Shown here piece by piece: positions 18,515 through 28,500 of a stretch of 34,078 nt of DNA. Source of the DNA: CAVTJX01 sp963735175 (GTDB lineage: Bacteria > Electryoneota > RPQS01); the NCBI GenBank assembly GCA_963735175.1, contig CAVTJX010000002.1, positions 1-34,078 on the forward strand, in the 5' to 3' direction. The notes under the pieces were generated by a model. That model ran no database searches. It saw only the letters and a program-made list of their open reading frames with translations, and had not been told where the DNA came from. A program made the position numbers and the translations under genes. Positions within the stretch are counted from its first letter, which is position 1. The number at the start of each line of letters is the position of its first letter.

Positions 18515-21240
18515 TTACTTTGTCGAAAGCTGCTCGGGATTGAGCACTTCAACCTCACCGAGATTCAGCTTCTTCAGGCTGTCTTCGATTTTGGTGCGGT
18601 CGCCGACGACAACGATGAGCAACGCATCGGCCGCGATGTGCGCCTTGGCCGCGGTCGTGGCCTTGGCGACGTCCACCTCCTGCACGCGGGCGGTATAGGT
18701 CGTCCACTCATCCTGCGGCAATTCCATCAGGACCATATTACCAAGTTGTCCGGCAACGGCATTAATGGTCTCGAAATTCTGCGGATAGCCCTTGATGAGA
18801 TTGTTCTTGCCGGCGGTGAGTTCATCCTGGGTGAGCGGATTTTCGCCGGCGACGCCCTTCAGTTCCTTTACGAACTCCGTGATCGCCTTGTCGGTGACTT
18901 CGGTCTGCACCATGGCGTAGGCGATGAACGGGCCGTTGAAGCGGCGCGCGCCGAAGCCCGAACCCGCGCCGTAGGTGTAGCCCTTGTCCTCGCGCAGATT
19001 CGAGGTTGAGGCGGCTGGTGAACTGCCCGCCGAGGACCGTATTCATCACAGCGGTGGGAATGAAGTCGGGATCGCTGCGCTTGATGCCGACATTGCCCAA
19101 TACGACCACGCTCTGCGGAGCGTCTTTCTTGTCGACGATGACGATGCGCGTTTTTGCCAGCGGCGCGGGCGTCGGTACGCTCAGCGCGGCCACGGTGCCG
19201 GTGGACCACTTGGCCAGCGCCTTGTCAAGCTTCGCCTTGGCTTCAGTGAGCGTGATATCGCCTACCACCACCACGGCGGCGTTGTTCGACAGGTAATTGG
19301 CTTTGTAATAATTGACGAGGTCGTCACGGTGATGGCCTTGATCGAGCTTTCGGTGCCCGAACCGGTCTGCGGCTGGCCGTAGGGATGGCCCGGGCCGAAC
19401 AGCAGGCGGTAATAGGTCTTGAACGCTGAGGTGACGGGTTCGCGCCCTTCCTGCATGATGCGCCCGAGGTAATTCATGCGCAGGCGTTCGAGTTCCTTTT
19501 CGGAGAACGTCGGATTCAGGAGGACGTTCCGTCATCAACTCGAGGCCCTTGTCGTAGTTCTTCTTCAGCACGTTCAGATTGACGAACGAACCGTCGAAGG
19601 AGCTGGACGTACCGAGGCTCGGCGCCGATGGACTTGGCCGTCTCGGAAATCTGGAGTGCGTCTTTCGTCTTCGTGCCTTCGTCGAGCATGTCGGCGGTGA
19701 GGGCCGCGCTGCCCGGCTTGTCGGCGGGGTCGGCTGCCCAGCCGCTCTTCATCACGATATTCGTCTGGATCAGCGGCAGATTGTGCTTTTCGACGAGCAG
19801 CAGGTCCATGCCATTCGAAAGCTTGGCGCGCTGGATTGCGGGCGGAGTAAAGCTCGGCTCGGCGCCGGCGCCGGGCATCTGCGTGCGGTTAACTTCAGTC
19901 TTCGCCGCTTCGAAATCGCCCTGCGGATAGATATTGACGATCACCTTGGCGTCGGGTTTCAGATACCGGCGGCGGCGGCAAGGACGCTCTCGGCGGTGGC
20001 GTTATTGTAGCGGTCGAGGTCCCACTGGAAGCGGCCCGGATCGCCGAAGAAGGTGTTGTACTCGTTGAGCTGATCGGCAATGTTGTGAACATTCTGCAGC
20101 GAGCGCACGTAACCGGCTCGTAAACGGTCTTGGCGTTTTCCAGTTCGCCTTGGTGAAGCCCTTCGTCAGCAATTCGTCGACGAGTTCATTCACCGCGGTC
20201 TCGATCTCGTCCAGCGAATGGCCCAGCTTGGCCGTGACGTCGATGGTGAAAACGCTGTTGATCTCGTTGGAATTCTGGTAGGCCGAGACGTCCTGGGCGA
20301 TCTGGCGGTCGTAGACGAGGGCCTTGTAGAGCCGCGAGGTCTTGCCGCCGGCGAGCACGTTGGCGAACAGATCGAGATCGGCGTCACCGGGTTGATACAT
20401 CGCGGCGACGGCCAGTTGACGCTGAAACGGGCCAATTCCACGCGATCTTCGGCGTCGATGCGTTTCACGCCGTCGACCGTGGGAATCGACTGCGCAATGC
20501 GTTCGATGGGCTCGACCGCTGGGCAGCGGGCCAAGTATCTTCCACCCACTCTTTCACCTGCGCAGGATTGATATCACCGGCGACGACGAGCGAGGCGTTG
20601 TTCGGGGCGTAGTATTCGGTGAAGAAATCCTTCACGTCCTGCAGACTGGCGCGTTCCAGGTCCTCCATGGAGCCGATCACGGGCCAGGAGTAGGGATGGG
20701 TCGGGGGATAGATCGCGCTGAGCGTAGTTCGTAAACCCTTGGCGTACGGCTCATTGTCCATCCGCTGGCGGCGTTCATTCTTCACCACGTCGCGCTGGGT
20801 CGTCGAGACTCTTCTGGGAGATGGCCGGAGGCAAAAAGCCCATACGGTCGGATTCGAGCCAGCAGCATGCGCTCGAGTTGGTTAACGGGCAGCGTCTCGA
20901 AGTAGTTGGTGCGGTCTTCGCTTGTCGAGGCGTCGTTATTGCCGCCGACGCTCTCCAGCCACGGCGTAAAGTCTTCGGGGTGATGTCTCGCTGCCTTCGA
21001 ACATCAGGTGTTCAAGAAGATGCGCAAAGCCGGTATGGCCGGGCTCTTCATTTCGAGCCGACGTGGTACCAGAAGTTGACGGTGGCCGTGGGCAAGGAAT
21101 GATCCTCGTAGAGGATCACGTCGAGGCCGTTGGACAACTGATATTTCTCGTAACGAATTTCCGGAGTTTTTGCCGAAGGCTACGGTTGCCACGACCGTCA
21201 GCAGCATCACAAACCATGCCGTGCGATGGAACAATTTCAT
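18515..21240 (-). CDS. Two-domain M16 (insulinase/pitrilysin family) zinc metallopeptidase, many frameshifts
   Basis: The ATG at 21240 has GAGG 6 bases upstream and opens a signal peptide (MKLFHRTAWFVMLLTVVATVAFG). The first domain reads NGLDVILYEDHSLPTATVNF, then PGHTGFAHLLEHLMFEG with the inverted zinc motif HLLEH encoded at 21022-21008. Later blocks are HPYSWPVIGSMEDLERA, FFTEYYAPNNASLVVAGDI and GKTSRLYKALVYDRQIAQDV. The second domain (AKLSNGMDLLLVEKHNLPLI) has ADMLDEG where the zinc motif should be, so it is the non-catalytic half, as is usual. The C-terminus is the frame at 18515-18913. At least eight one-base shifts are needed between 21240 and 18515. Total about 908 codons, normal for periplasmic two-domain M16 enzymes, which degrade peptides. 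Confidence 0.88.
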
Positions 21241-21716
21241 GGGGGTGCCTCGCAGATGAATATGGAAAGAGTACGGAGAACGTTGATGCGGAAGACGTGT
21301 GTGGCTCGAAGCCACCAAGATACTCGGCCACGGGATATCGCAGCGGCGGAGTTTCGAGGCAAGTGACCGGCGGAAGAGAAGAAAGATGCGGAGTTATTGG
21401 ATGTAGCCGCTTACAATCTAATAAAAATCCTGAAAAAAGCAATTCAAGAGAATCCGTATGCAGTGTCCTCGCGGAATGCAGCTAATGAGATTGGAGCGAC
21501 AATCCGGGAAAATGTTCTGCCTTTTCAAGGCGGATTTCGAGATAATTTGATTTACTGGATCTCCGTAACCGAAATCCCGATATAAATTGCCGATATACGC
21601 GGCATTCCGCTTCCGTTGCAACGGCGAAACTATGTTGATTGATTAATTACAGTTGAATATCAGAACGCATCTTGAAGTGGCCTTGGATTTGCAGAAATTC
21701 CCCGACGTGTCATAAT
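21241..21716. other. Intergenic region, divergent promoters
   Basis: About 475 bases, more AT-rich than the flanking genes, between the minus-strand M16 gene and the plus-strand aminotransferase operon. A 62-codon frame at 21397-21585 has no RBS and no recognisable content. I see no RNA gene or clear repeat. Promoters for both directions must lie here but are not distinct enough to call. Confidence 0.5.
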
Positions 21717-23146
21717 ATGAAACTCATTTATCTGAATAACGCCGCCACGAGCCATCCCAAGCCTCCCGAAGTGGTGGCGGCCGTGACGCAGAGCTTGCAG
21801 GACACTCCACAGGATCGTGGGCGATCGGGTGGAACCGGAGTCTCAACGGAGACTTGCCGAGAGCGAATCGCTCGGCTCTTTGATGTAACCGATTCCAACC
21901 GGGTGATTCTGACGCCATCGGCCACACTGGCCCTGAACCTTGTGATACAAGGATGTGTACAGCAGCCGGGTGACGGGGCGATCTGCGGCGAGTTGGATCA
22001 CAATTCTGTCCTGCGTCCGCTGGCACACCGGTGCCGCGACCACGGTGCGCATTGTACGGTGATTGCCCCGCAGGCAGACGGCCTCCTCCATCCGGCGGAC
22101 ATAGCGCGACACCTGGACGCCGCAACCCGACTTGTGGTTGTCACGCACGCTTCGAATGTCACCGGTTGCATTCAGCCGGTGGAAGTAATTGCGCACATTG
22201 CGGCCCGCGAAAACGTTCCGTTGTTGATCGACGCCTCGCAGACTGCGGGCGCCGTGCCATTGTCCCATCGCTCCCTGCCCGGCAGGGTGTTCATCGCGGC
22301 GGCGGGACACAAGGGTCTGTATGGACCGTCCGGTACCGGTCTGCTCATCGTACCGGATGGCGAATTACCCCCGCTGGTTTTTGGTGGGACGGGAATTCAC
22401 AGTGAAGAGCCGCTGCAGCCGGACATGCTACCGTTGAAATATGAAGCGGGGACGGCGAATGCCGCCGGGATTGCCGGTTTGTCGGCGGGAGTCGGGTTTG
22501 TACTTGAACAGGGATTGAGCCCGCTCGGCAACCATCGCCACCGGTTGGTGGAGATGCTGCGACGCGGACTGGCGGCGATTCCCGGCCTGCATTTGTCGCC
22601 GCTGGCGCAGAACGACGGCCGGGCGGAATCGTTCTCGTTCTGGCGGCAGGGTCGCGCGCCGGATGACCTGGCTTTTGCGCTGCGCAACTCGTTTGGAATC
22701 GAGACCCGGGCCGGACTGCACTGTGCGCCGCGAGCGCACCGACACTGGGGCGCGCCGGACCAGGGAACACTGCGGGTGAGTGTCGCGGCGTTCAACCGGC
22801 GGAGGAGATTACGGATTTTATTCAAGCCGTGGAGGCATTGACCCCTGATGACGCGTGTCGCAGCGACGCGGACGCTGGACGATTGTTTCCAAGAACTTCG
22901 CTGAGTCAGGAATGGGAACTGGATGAGCCCCTCAGCGTCGGGCTCATGCAGCGCCTGGCTCAAACCGGGAAGTTGTCGTATTATCCCAACTTTCCCCGGC
23001 CCTATTTTCGGGTGGATGGACGGTTTCACGTCATCCAGGGAATCCTTGGGAATCGGACGTTCCGCATCACAGCGGCAGCAACGAAGGACAGTGTTTTATG
23101 GAGTGAGGTACAACGACTGATCGAGGAAGGACCGGCAAATGGCTGA
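21717..23146 (+). CDS. Class V aminotransferase (cysteine-desulfurase-like, EF2568-type) fused to a ~100-residue C-terminal domain
   Basis: PLP enzymes of this fold release sulfur from cysteine (or act on related amino acids). The start MKLIYLNNAATSHPKPPEVV is the short N-terminus typical of the EF2568-like clade (TIGR01977 from memory). Seen: ELDHNS (His94), Asp172 and Gln175 in LLIDASQTAGAV, the PLP lysine Lys199 in AAAGHKGLYGPSGTG, GGTGIHSEEPLQPDMLP, and Cys336 in GIETRAGLHCAPRAH, the position of the catalytic cysteine. A one-base shift near 22795-22805 leads to EEITDFIQAVEALTPDD. The frame then continues to 23146 with a region not usual for the family (LSYYPNFPRPYFRVDGRF, VIQGILGNRTFRI). 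It overlaps the next gene by 8 bases. There is no clear RBS. Confidence 0.85.
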
Positions 23147-23330
23147 GAAGCTCGCGAAGTATTACGAAATCGTCGGTGCTAAAGGCGGCCTGCAGGCGCA
23201 AATGCGACTGGCGATGAAGACGAACATGGCCATCAACAAGGCCAAGGAAGCCCCGGATACACCGGAAAATCTGGGCAAGTTCTTTGCGGCGGCAAAGGAA
23301 ATCTGCGGCGCTGAGATTCCCAAACTTTAA
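23139..23330 (+). CDS. Small helical hypothetical protein in the aminotransferase/V4R operon
   Basis: A 63-codon frame starting with an ATG that overlaps the end of the preceding gene by 8 bases, so translation is probably coupled. The product is predicted to be two or three amphipathic helices (KLAKYYEIVGAKGGLQAQ, FFAAAKEICGAEI) with one cysteine near the C-terminus. I recognise no family. Position between the aminotransferase and the V4R pair, with 13 bases to the next ATG, suggests it acts with them, perhaps as a small subunit or carrier. That is inference. Confidence 0.7.
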   Translation: MAEKLAKYYEIVGAKGGLQAQMRLAMKTNMAINKAKEAPDTPENLGKFFAAAKEICGAEIPKL

Positions 23331-23343
23331 GAGGATTTGAGCA

Positions 23344-23882
23344 ATGGCGACGGAAAGACAAACCGAATGGATTATTGAGCACGATTTCGATCCTCAAGAA
23401 GTTGCCGGCATCACCTGAACGGGACGACATCCGTTCTGCACTGCCACCATTTCTCCAGCCTGTATTCGCAATTGGCGGACGATGCGGAGATGGTGGACGG
23501 GAAGCAGTTGCTGCGACGGGCCGCGGAACTGGCATTCCTGCCGGTGTTTGAGGAGTATTTCAAGACGAATACCATCGGGAATCTCGAAGACCGGCTGAGC
23601 CTGATCGGCGACTATTTCCGGCTCATCGGACTGGGAACCCTCACGTTTGAAAATGTCGGCGAGATCTCCAGTACCGTGTGCATGGATCGTTCGCACGTGG
23701 ACGAAGGCTGGATCCGCAAGTGGGGAAAGCGTGAAGCGCCGGTGAATTTCATCGGTCAGGGCTTCATTGCGGCGGCGATGGCGGCGGTTTTCAATCAGCC
23801 GGCGGGCAGCTACACCGTCCGCGAAATTCAGAGTATCGTATCCGGTGCGGACAGCTCGCGGTTTTCGGCGGTCCGGGCTTAA
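23344..23882 (+). CDS. V4R-like small-molecule-binding protein A (one frameshift)
   Basis: The ATG at 23344 has GAGG at 23331-23334. The first 25 codons (MATERQTEWIIEHDFDPQEV) run into a TGA, but one missing base near 23416 restores the text as ITLNGTTSVLHCHHFSSLYSQ, after which the frame is open to 23882. About 179 residues. Noteworthy are the LHCHHF cluster and HVDEGWIRKWGKREAPVNF, rich in potential metal or ligand contacts. The C-terminal third (GFIAAAMAAVFNQPAGSYTV then IVSGADSSRF) follows the layout of the V4R/4-vinyl-reductase fold and is mirrored in the next gene. V4R domains bind small hydrophobic or sulfur-containing ligands; the ligand here is unknown. Confidence 0.7.
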
Positions 23883-23895
23883 CAGGAGAAAAGCG

Positions 23896-24489
23896 ATGGC
23901 GATTAATCGACGACAGATCATCGATACGATGTCGCAGATCAAAGTGCAGGGCAATGAGTCCGGCCTGATCCCGGCGTTCGGCGTGCTGGTGAACCAATTA
24001 CCGGCCAGTTTGTGGAACAATTTCGGCGAACTCCTTATCAATAACGTCGAACCTTCGCTGGCCCAGGCGGCGCAGTATTTGCTGGTGAACGCGGCTCACG
24101 AGTGCGGTTACCATACCGGCTACGGCATCATCACCAGTGAAGAGTGGAACGCGGTCGTGGGACCGATGATCGAGAAGGCTCCGGAAGACGTTTTGCACGG
24201 CGCGTTTGCCGTCTTTACGGCCTGGGGCTCGGCCAAATCCGAGATCGTGGAATTGATCCCCGGCGAAAAGATGGTGGTGCGGGCTTACGATTACTATGAA
24301 GCCGACATCGTGAAGCGGGGCGCGAGTCCCATGAAGTCGGCCTATATGATCCGCGGCGTCTGCGCGGCCTTCATGGACCTCGCCTACGGGAAACCCTATC
24401 CCAATGGCGTCAACACCTTCCAGTGTGAACAGGTGAAGGGGATCGAATGCGGCGACGATTACGGCGAGTTCGTCGTGACGCGCGGCTGA
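23896..24489 (+). CDS. V4R-like small-molecule-binding protein B
   Basis: AGGAGA at 23884-23889 lies 6 bases before the ATG, 13 bases after the previous stop. The intact 197-residue frame looks like a paralogue of protein A: a helical first half (AAQYLLVNAAHECGYHTGYG), then SAYMIRGVCAAFMDLAYGKP, and the end FQCEQVKGIECGDDYGEFVV, with the Cys-x6-Cys and G-D-x-x-x-F pattern usual for V4R C-termini. Two paralogues in tandem suggest a heterodimer. It is the last gene before a strong terminator, which fixes the operon end. The family assignment rests on pattern recall. Confidence 0.7.
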   Translation: MAINRRQIIDTMSQIKVQGNESGLIPAFGVLVNQLPASLWNNFGELLINNVEPSLAQAAQYLLVNAAHECGYHTGYGIITSEEWNAVVGPMIEKAPEDVLHGAFAVFTAWGSAKSEIVELIPGEKMVVRAYDYYEADIVKRGASPMKSAYMIRGVCAAFMDLAYGKPYPNGVNTFQCEQVKGIECGDDYGEFVVTRG

Positions 24490-24512
24490 TTCGTTCCATC
24501 AAATGAATGCGG

Positions 24513-24558
24513 AGCCGGATGCGGTTCGTCTTGACGATACCGGATCCGGCTTTTTTTT
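24513..24558 (+). terminator. Rho-independent terminator of the aminotransferase/V4R operon
   Basis: AGCCGGAT and ATCCGGCT form an 8-bp stem, with further pairing inside, and are followed by a run of eight T (24551-24558). It begins 24 bases after the last stop. Confidence 0.88.
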
Positions 24559-24709
24559 GCCCCGGGGATGCCCGGAGGACTTGACTTCCTGCCAGAAGTG
24601 CAGTATGTTAAGAGGTATGCACGGCTGAACCGCACCGGCGCACCGGCCTGCCGACCATCGGCTTTCCAGCCCCGGCACTCCAAATTCCTCCATTCTGAGA
24701 CTACCTGTT

Positions 24710-26032
24710 ATGACCATGACACACGCACCGGTGGCGGCGCCCACGCGGCACCGGCACCACCCCGGCCTGGCCGTGCTGTTTTTCACGGAGATGTGGGAGC
24801 GGTTCAGTTTTTACTGCATGCTCTCGATCCTCGCGCTGTATATGGATGAAAGCCTCGGTTTTTCGACGGCGCTGGTGGGGCAGATTTATGGCGGCTACAT
24901 CGGCCTCGTGTATTTCACGCCGCTGATCGGCGGCTGGCTGGCGGACCGTTTTTTGGGTTTCCGCAAAGCCATTATTATCGGCGGCATCGCCATGGGCTTC
25001 GGCCACCTCTCGCTGGCCTTTGCGCCGCTGCCGACATTTTTCCTTGGCCTGTCGCTGCTGATCATCGGCAACGGATTGTTCAAGCCGAACATTTCGACGA
25101 TCCTCGGCAATCTCTACCGCGACCGGCCCGAGAAGCGCGACGACGCCTACAACATTTTTTACATGGGCATCAATCTGGGCGCGCTGTTCTCGCCGCTGGT
25201 GGCCTCGTACCTGCGCAACAATTTCGGCTGGCACTATGCCTTCGGCGCGGCGGGGATTGGCATGGTGATCGCGCTCGGCGTGTTCATCTACTTTCGCAAC
25301 GTGGTGGCCGAGGGCGAAATCAGCGCCGCCGATCGCGTGCGGCAGAGCAGCGCCCCCGGCGTGCAATTGACGAAGAAGCAGGAGAAGGACCGGATCAACG
25401 CGCTGCTGCTGATCTTCGGTGTGGTGGTGATTTTCTGGATGGCCTTTGAACAGAACGGTTTCACGCTGACGTTCTGGGCGCGCGACGCGACGAACACCAG
25501 CATTTCGCCGGAGATCTTCCAATCGGTGAATCCCACATTCATTCTGCTGTTCACGCCGCTGCTCGTGGGGCTGTGGACGTGGCTGCGCCGCCGCGGCAAG
25601 GAACCGGCAACGGCGACAAAGATCGCGCTGGGAATGCTGCTGACGGCAGGCGCGTATCTGATCATGATGGGCGCGGGCCTGTCCGGGGGGAACACGGGCC
25701 GCGTGGGCGTGGGCTGGCTTGTCAGCACCTACGCCGTCATTACCCTTGCGGAATTGCTGCTCTCGCCGATGGGGCTCTCACTGGTTTCCAAGCTGGCGCC
25801 GCCGCGCATGCAGGGGATGCTGATGGGCACATGGTTCGCCTTCACCGCGCTGGGAAGTTACCTCGCGGGGTTGCTGGGCAGTTTTTGGGACGCCTGGCCG
25901 CACAGCTCGTTCTTCCTGTTCCTCGTGGTCGCATCGCTGGCCGCATTCGCCGTGCTGATGCTGCTGCTCCGCCGCCTGCACGGGACCATCGCCGAAGTCG
26001 AGCGGGAGGAACACGTCGCGTCACAGCACTAA
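24710..26032 (+). CDS. POT/PTR-family proton-coupled oligopeptide transporter
   Basis: An intact 440-residue frame. The N-terminus carries the proton-coupling ExxER motif in FFTEMWERFSFY (Glu27, Glu30, Arg31), followed by GGWLADRFLGFRKAIIIGG and GNGLFKPNISTILGNLY. The PTR2 signature is present as FYMGINLGALFSPLVASYL. About 12 hydrophobic segments are visible by eye, with a charged cytoplasmic loop near 25320-25400 (KKQEKDR). The usual family length is 450-500, so this is a compact member. It imports di- and tripeptides using the proton gradient across the inner membrane. There is no clear RBS before the ATG at 24710. The GNAT gene starts 25 bases after its stop and may be cotranscribed. Confidence 0.93.
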   Translation: MTMTHAPVAAPTRHRHHPGLAVLFFTEMWERFSFYCMLSILALYMDESLGFSTALVGQIYGGYIGLVYFTPLIGGWLADRFLGFRKAIIIGGIAMGFGHLSLAFAPLPTFFLGLSLLIIGNGLFKPNISTILGNLYRDRPEKRDDAYNIFYMGINLGALFSPLVASYLRNNFGWHYAFGAAGIGMVIALGVFIYFRNVVAEGEISAADRVRQSSAPGVQLTKKQEKDRINALLLIFGVVVIFWMAFEQNGFTLTFWARDATNTSISPEIFQSVNPTFILLFTPLLVGLWTWLRRRGKEPATATKIALGMLLTAGAYLIMMGAGLSGGNTGRVGVGWLVSTYAVITLAELLLSPMGLSLVSKLAPPRMQGMLMGTWFAFTALGSYLAGLLGSFWDAWPHSSFFLFLVVASLAAFAVLMLLLRRLHGTIAEVEREEHVASQH

Positions 26033-26057
26033 TGCCCTTCGCGCCGGAAATAGAATC

Positions 26058-26916
26058 ATGATCGACTATCAGTCGCTGGAAACCACCCCCTTCACGGCCT
26101 TGCATGGAGCCTGGGTCCGGGCTTTTTCCGACTATCAGGTCGCGGTGGACATGCCGCTGTGGAAACTGGAGCGGATGCTGACGCGGCGGGGCTACGTCCC
26201 CGAACTGTCTATGGGCGCCTTCGTGCAGCGGCGAACCCATCGCGTTTACACTGAACGGAGTGCGCGACTGGAATGGCGTGCTGACGGCGTATGACGCAGG
26301 CACCGCCGTGATTCCCGAGTATCGCAAGCAGGGTATTACGAGTCGCCTGTTCGAGTCGCTTTTAGTCATGCTGCGGGCGAAACAAACAGCGCAGTACCTG
26401 CTGGAAGTCCTGCAATCCAACACCCCGGCGTTCCAGCTTTACCGGAAGAAAGGATTCGAGGATCACGCGGAGTTTTGCCTGCTTTCGAGGCGGCCGGGAT
26501 ACCGATTCAGCTCCGAACCGCGTGGCCCGTGGAGAACCCGGATGGCTTCAGCGCGGCGGAATGGGAACGCCTGGCGATGCTGGGCGATTACCGGCCCTCG
26601 TGGCAGAATTCCGCAGCTTCCGTGCGAGCTGTGCCCACCGACTTTTATTACGCGGTCGCGCGCCGGACCGGCGAGATCGTGGGGTACGGCGTCATCGATT
26701 CCAAAACCGGCGACGTGCCGCAGCTCGCGGTGCGCGGCGACCACCGAACGGAAAGGCGTTGCAGCCAGCATTCTCGCCAACTTGATACAGCGCACCAAAT
26801 CGCCGCGCATTTCCCTGGTCAACGTCGATTCCGAATCGAAGACCATGATCGCTTTTCTAAATGCGCTCGGCTTTGAGCGGTTCGTAGATCAATACGAGAT
26901 GCTGCTGGAATTGTAG
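26058..26916 (+). CDS. Tandem-domain GNAT N-acetyltransferase (three frameshifts)
   Basis: The ATG at 26058 is the start of a run giving ALHGAWVRAFSDYQVAVDMP, then GEPIAFTLNGVRDWNG, and the acetyl-CoA-binding signature VIPEYRKQGITSRLFESLL of a GNAT domain, ending FQLYRKKGFEDH. A second, shorter GNAT-like half follows (FYYAVARRTGEIVGYGVIDS; then SLVNVDSESKTMIAFLNALGF, the end of a GNAT domain). The frame jumps near 26228, 26490 and 26745; all can be repaired with one base. About 286 codons. It would transfer an acetyl group from acetyl-CoA to an unidentified amine. It follows the peptide transporter closely and precedes a strong terminator. Confidence 0.82.
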
Positions 26917-26959
26917 CGGCAACTGCTCGTTTATAACCGTATTCGGCATAAGGCAACGC

Positions 26960-26992
26960 AAAAGGCTCGGGATTACTCCTGAGCCTTTTTTA
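26960..26992. terminator. Bidirectional terminator between the GNAT and PDH genes
   Basis: AAAGGCTC(G)GG pairs with CC(T)GAGCCTTT around a 6-base loop, followed by T6 on the plus strand; the minus strand also ends in TTTT. It serves the GNAT gene and the converging E2 gene. Confidence 0.88.
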
Positions 26993-27030
26993 CGAGCATA
27001 CGGATCGAACACAGCCCTGCCGAGCTTGAT

Positions 27031-28319
27031 TCAGCCTTCGAGGGCCAGGAAAAAGGGTTGTTCCAGCGCTTCGCAGATCCAGCGGAGGAAGCGCGCGCCG
27101 TCCGCGCCATCGATCACGCGATGGTCGTAGAGAGCGAGAGCGGCAGAATGAGGCGCGGCTCGAAGGTCTCGTTTCGCCAGATGGGATCGGTATTTGCACG
27201 GCTGATGCCGAGGATCGCCACTTCCGGCCAGTTGACTATCGGCGTGAAATGCGTGCCGCCGATGGTGCCGAGGTTAGTCAAGCTGAATGTGCCGCCTTCC
27301 AGGTCGGCGGGCTTCAGTTCGCGCTTGTGCGCCCTCTCCGTAGCGCGCGCCAGTTCCACCGACAGTTCCATAATATTCTTGCGGTCAGCCTCGCGGATCA
27401 CGGGGACGAGCAAGCCGCGCTCGGTATTGACGGCCACACCGACGTTGACATAGTCCTTTTGAATGATCTCGCGCGCGGCCATGTCGACACTGGCGTTAAA
27501 ATGCGGGAACTGGCGCAGCGCGGACGCCACAACCTTGAGCAGCACCGCCGTGACGGTGAGCTTGCCGCCGGCGGCTTCCACGCTTGCGCCGTAACGCTTG
27601 CGGAGGATGTTCAGTTCGGTGATGTCGGCGCGGTCGTATTGGGTGACCTGCGGAATCGTCGTCCACGCCAGCGACATGTGCTGCGCCGTGGCGAGCCGCA
27701 CGCTGGTCATCGGTTTACGCTCGACCGCGCCGAATCGCGCAAAGTCCGGCAGTGGCGGCGTCCCGTGCAGCGCGGAGGTGAAAACCGGCATGGCCGTAGG
27801 TGGCGGCGCGGCCTCCTTGCGCGCGGCCAGACGCACGTCGTCCTCACTGATGTACCCTTCCGCTCCCGAGCCTTTCACCTTGGCCAAATCCACCCCCAAC
27901 TCCCGCGCAATCCGCTTCACATTCGGCGGTGGTGCGTGTGGCACGGCCACGGCGGTGTTTTCGGAACCTGTTGTTGTAGTGCCCGCGGCTGGCGGTGGCG
28001 CGGCCACACTGGCGTTTGCAGAACCGTTCGAACTACCCACGGCTTCGGGAACAGGTGTCGCGTCTGCGGGACCAGCCTGGCCGTTTGTTTCGAGCGCAAT
28101 CACCGCTTGGCCGACTGAGACGTGGTCGCCCTCGACCACGAGTATCTCGGCCACGCGGCCTGCTGTATCGGTGGGAACCTCGACGACGGCCTTGCCTGTT
28201 TCCAGTTCCATCAGGGGCTGCTCAAGTTTCACCTCATCACCAACGTTGACGAGCAATTTCACGACGTCGCCGCTATCGATACTCTCGCCTAAATCCGGAA
28301 TTTTAAATTCAACACGCAT
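27031..28319 (-). CDS. aceF: Dihydrolipoamide acetyltransferase, E2 of pyruvate dehydrogenase (one frameshift)
   Basis: E2 passes acetyl groups from E1 to CoA. Domain order: one lipoyl domain (FKIPDLGESIDSGDVV; lipoyl lysine Lys43 in ELETGKAVVEVP), an Ala/Pro/Thr-rich linker (~80-130), a peripheral-subunit-binding domain (VKRIARELGVDLAKVKGSG) and the catalytic domain (QVTQYDRADITELN, KDYVNVGVAVNTERGLLVP, FSLTNLGTIGG). The frame ends early at 27114, but a one-base deletion near 27125-27135 restores SYDHRVIDGADGARFLRW, which contains the catalytic His-x-x-x-Asp-Gly, and ends FFLALEG at the TGA 27033-27031. About 430 codons, shorter than three-lipoyl E. coli AceF but normal for one-lipoyl E2. 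It follows the E1 gene by 181 bases. Confidence 0.92.
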
Positions 28320-28500
28320 GGAAGGCTCCAGAAAGGTGCGGAGTTATGTGGAAAAAGCTAACAAGCCGAAATGCAGGGAAGGTTGAAATTCAGATTGCGG
28401 CCGGGTTTCTGTTCAAACCTGTGCGATTGAGCCGACGCATGCCCAACCCGGCTCGGCCGGATATTAGTGGGGCGTTCATCGTTCCGCGTTCTTCGTTTCT

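Noticed and set aside
21397..21585. A 62-codon frame in the gap before the aminotransferase operon
   Set aside because: No RBS, no similarity recognised, and it lies in AT-rich sequence between divergent genes.
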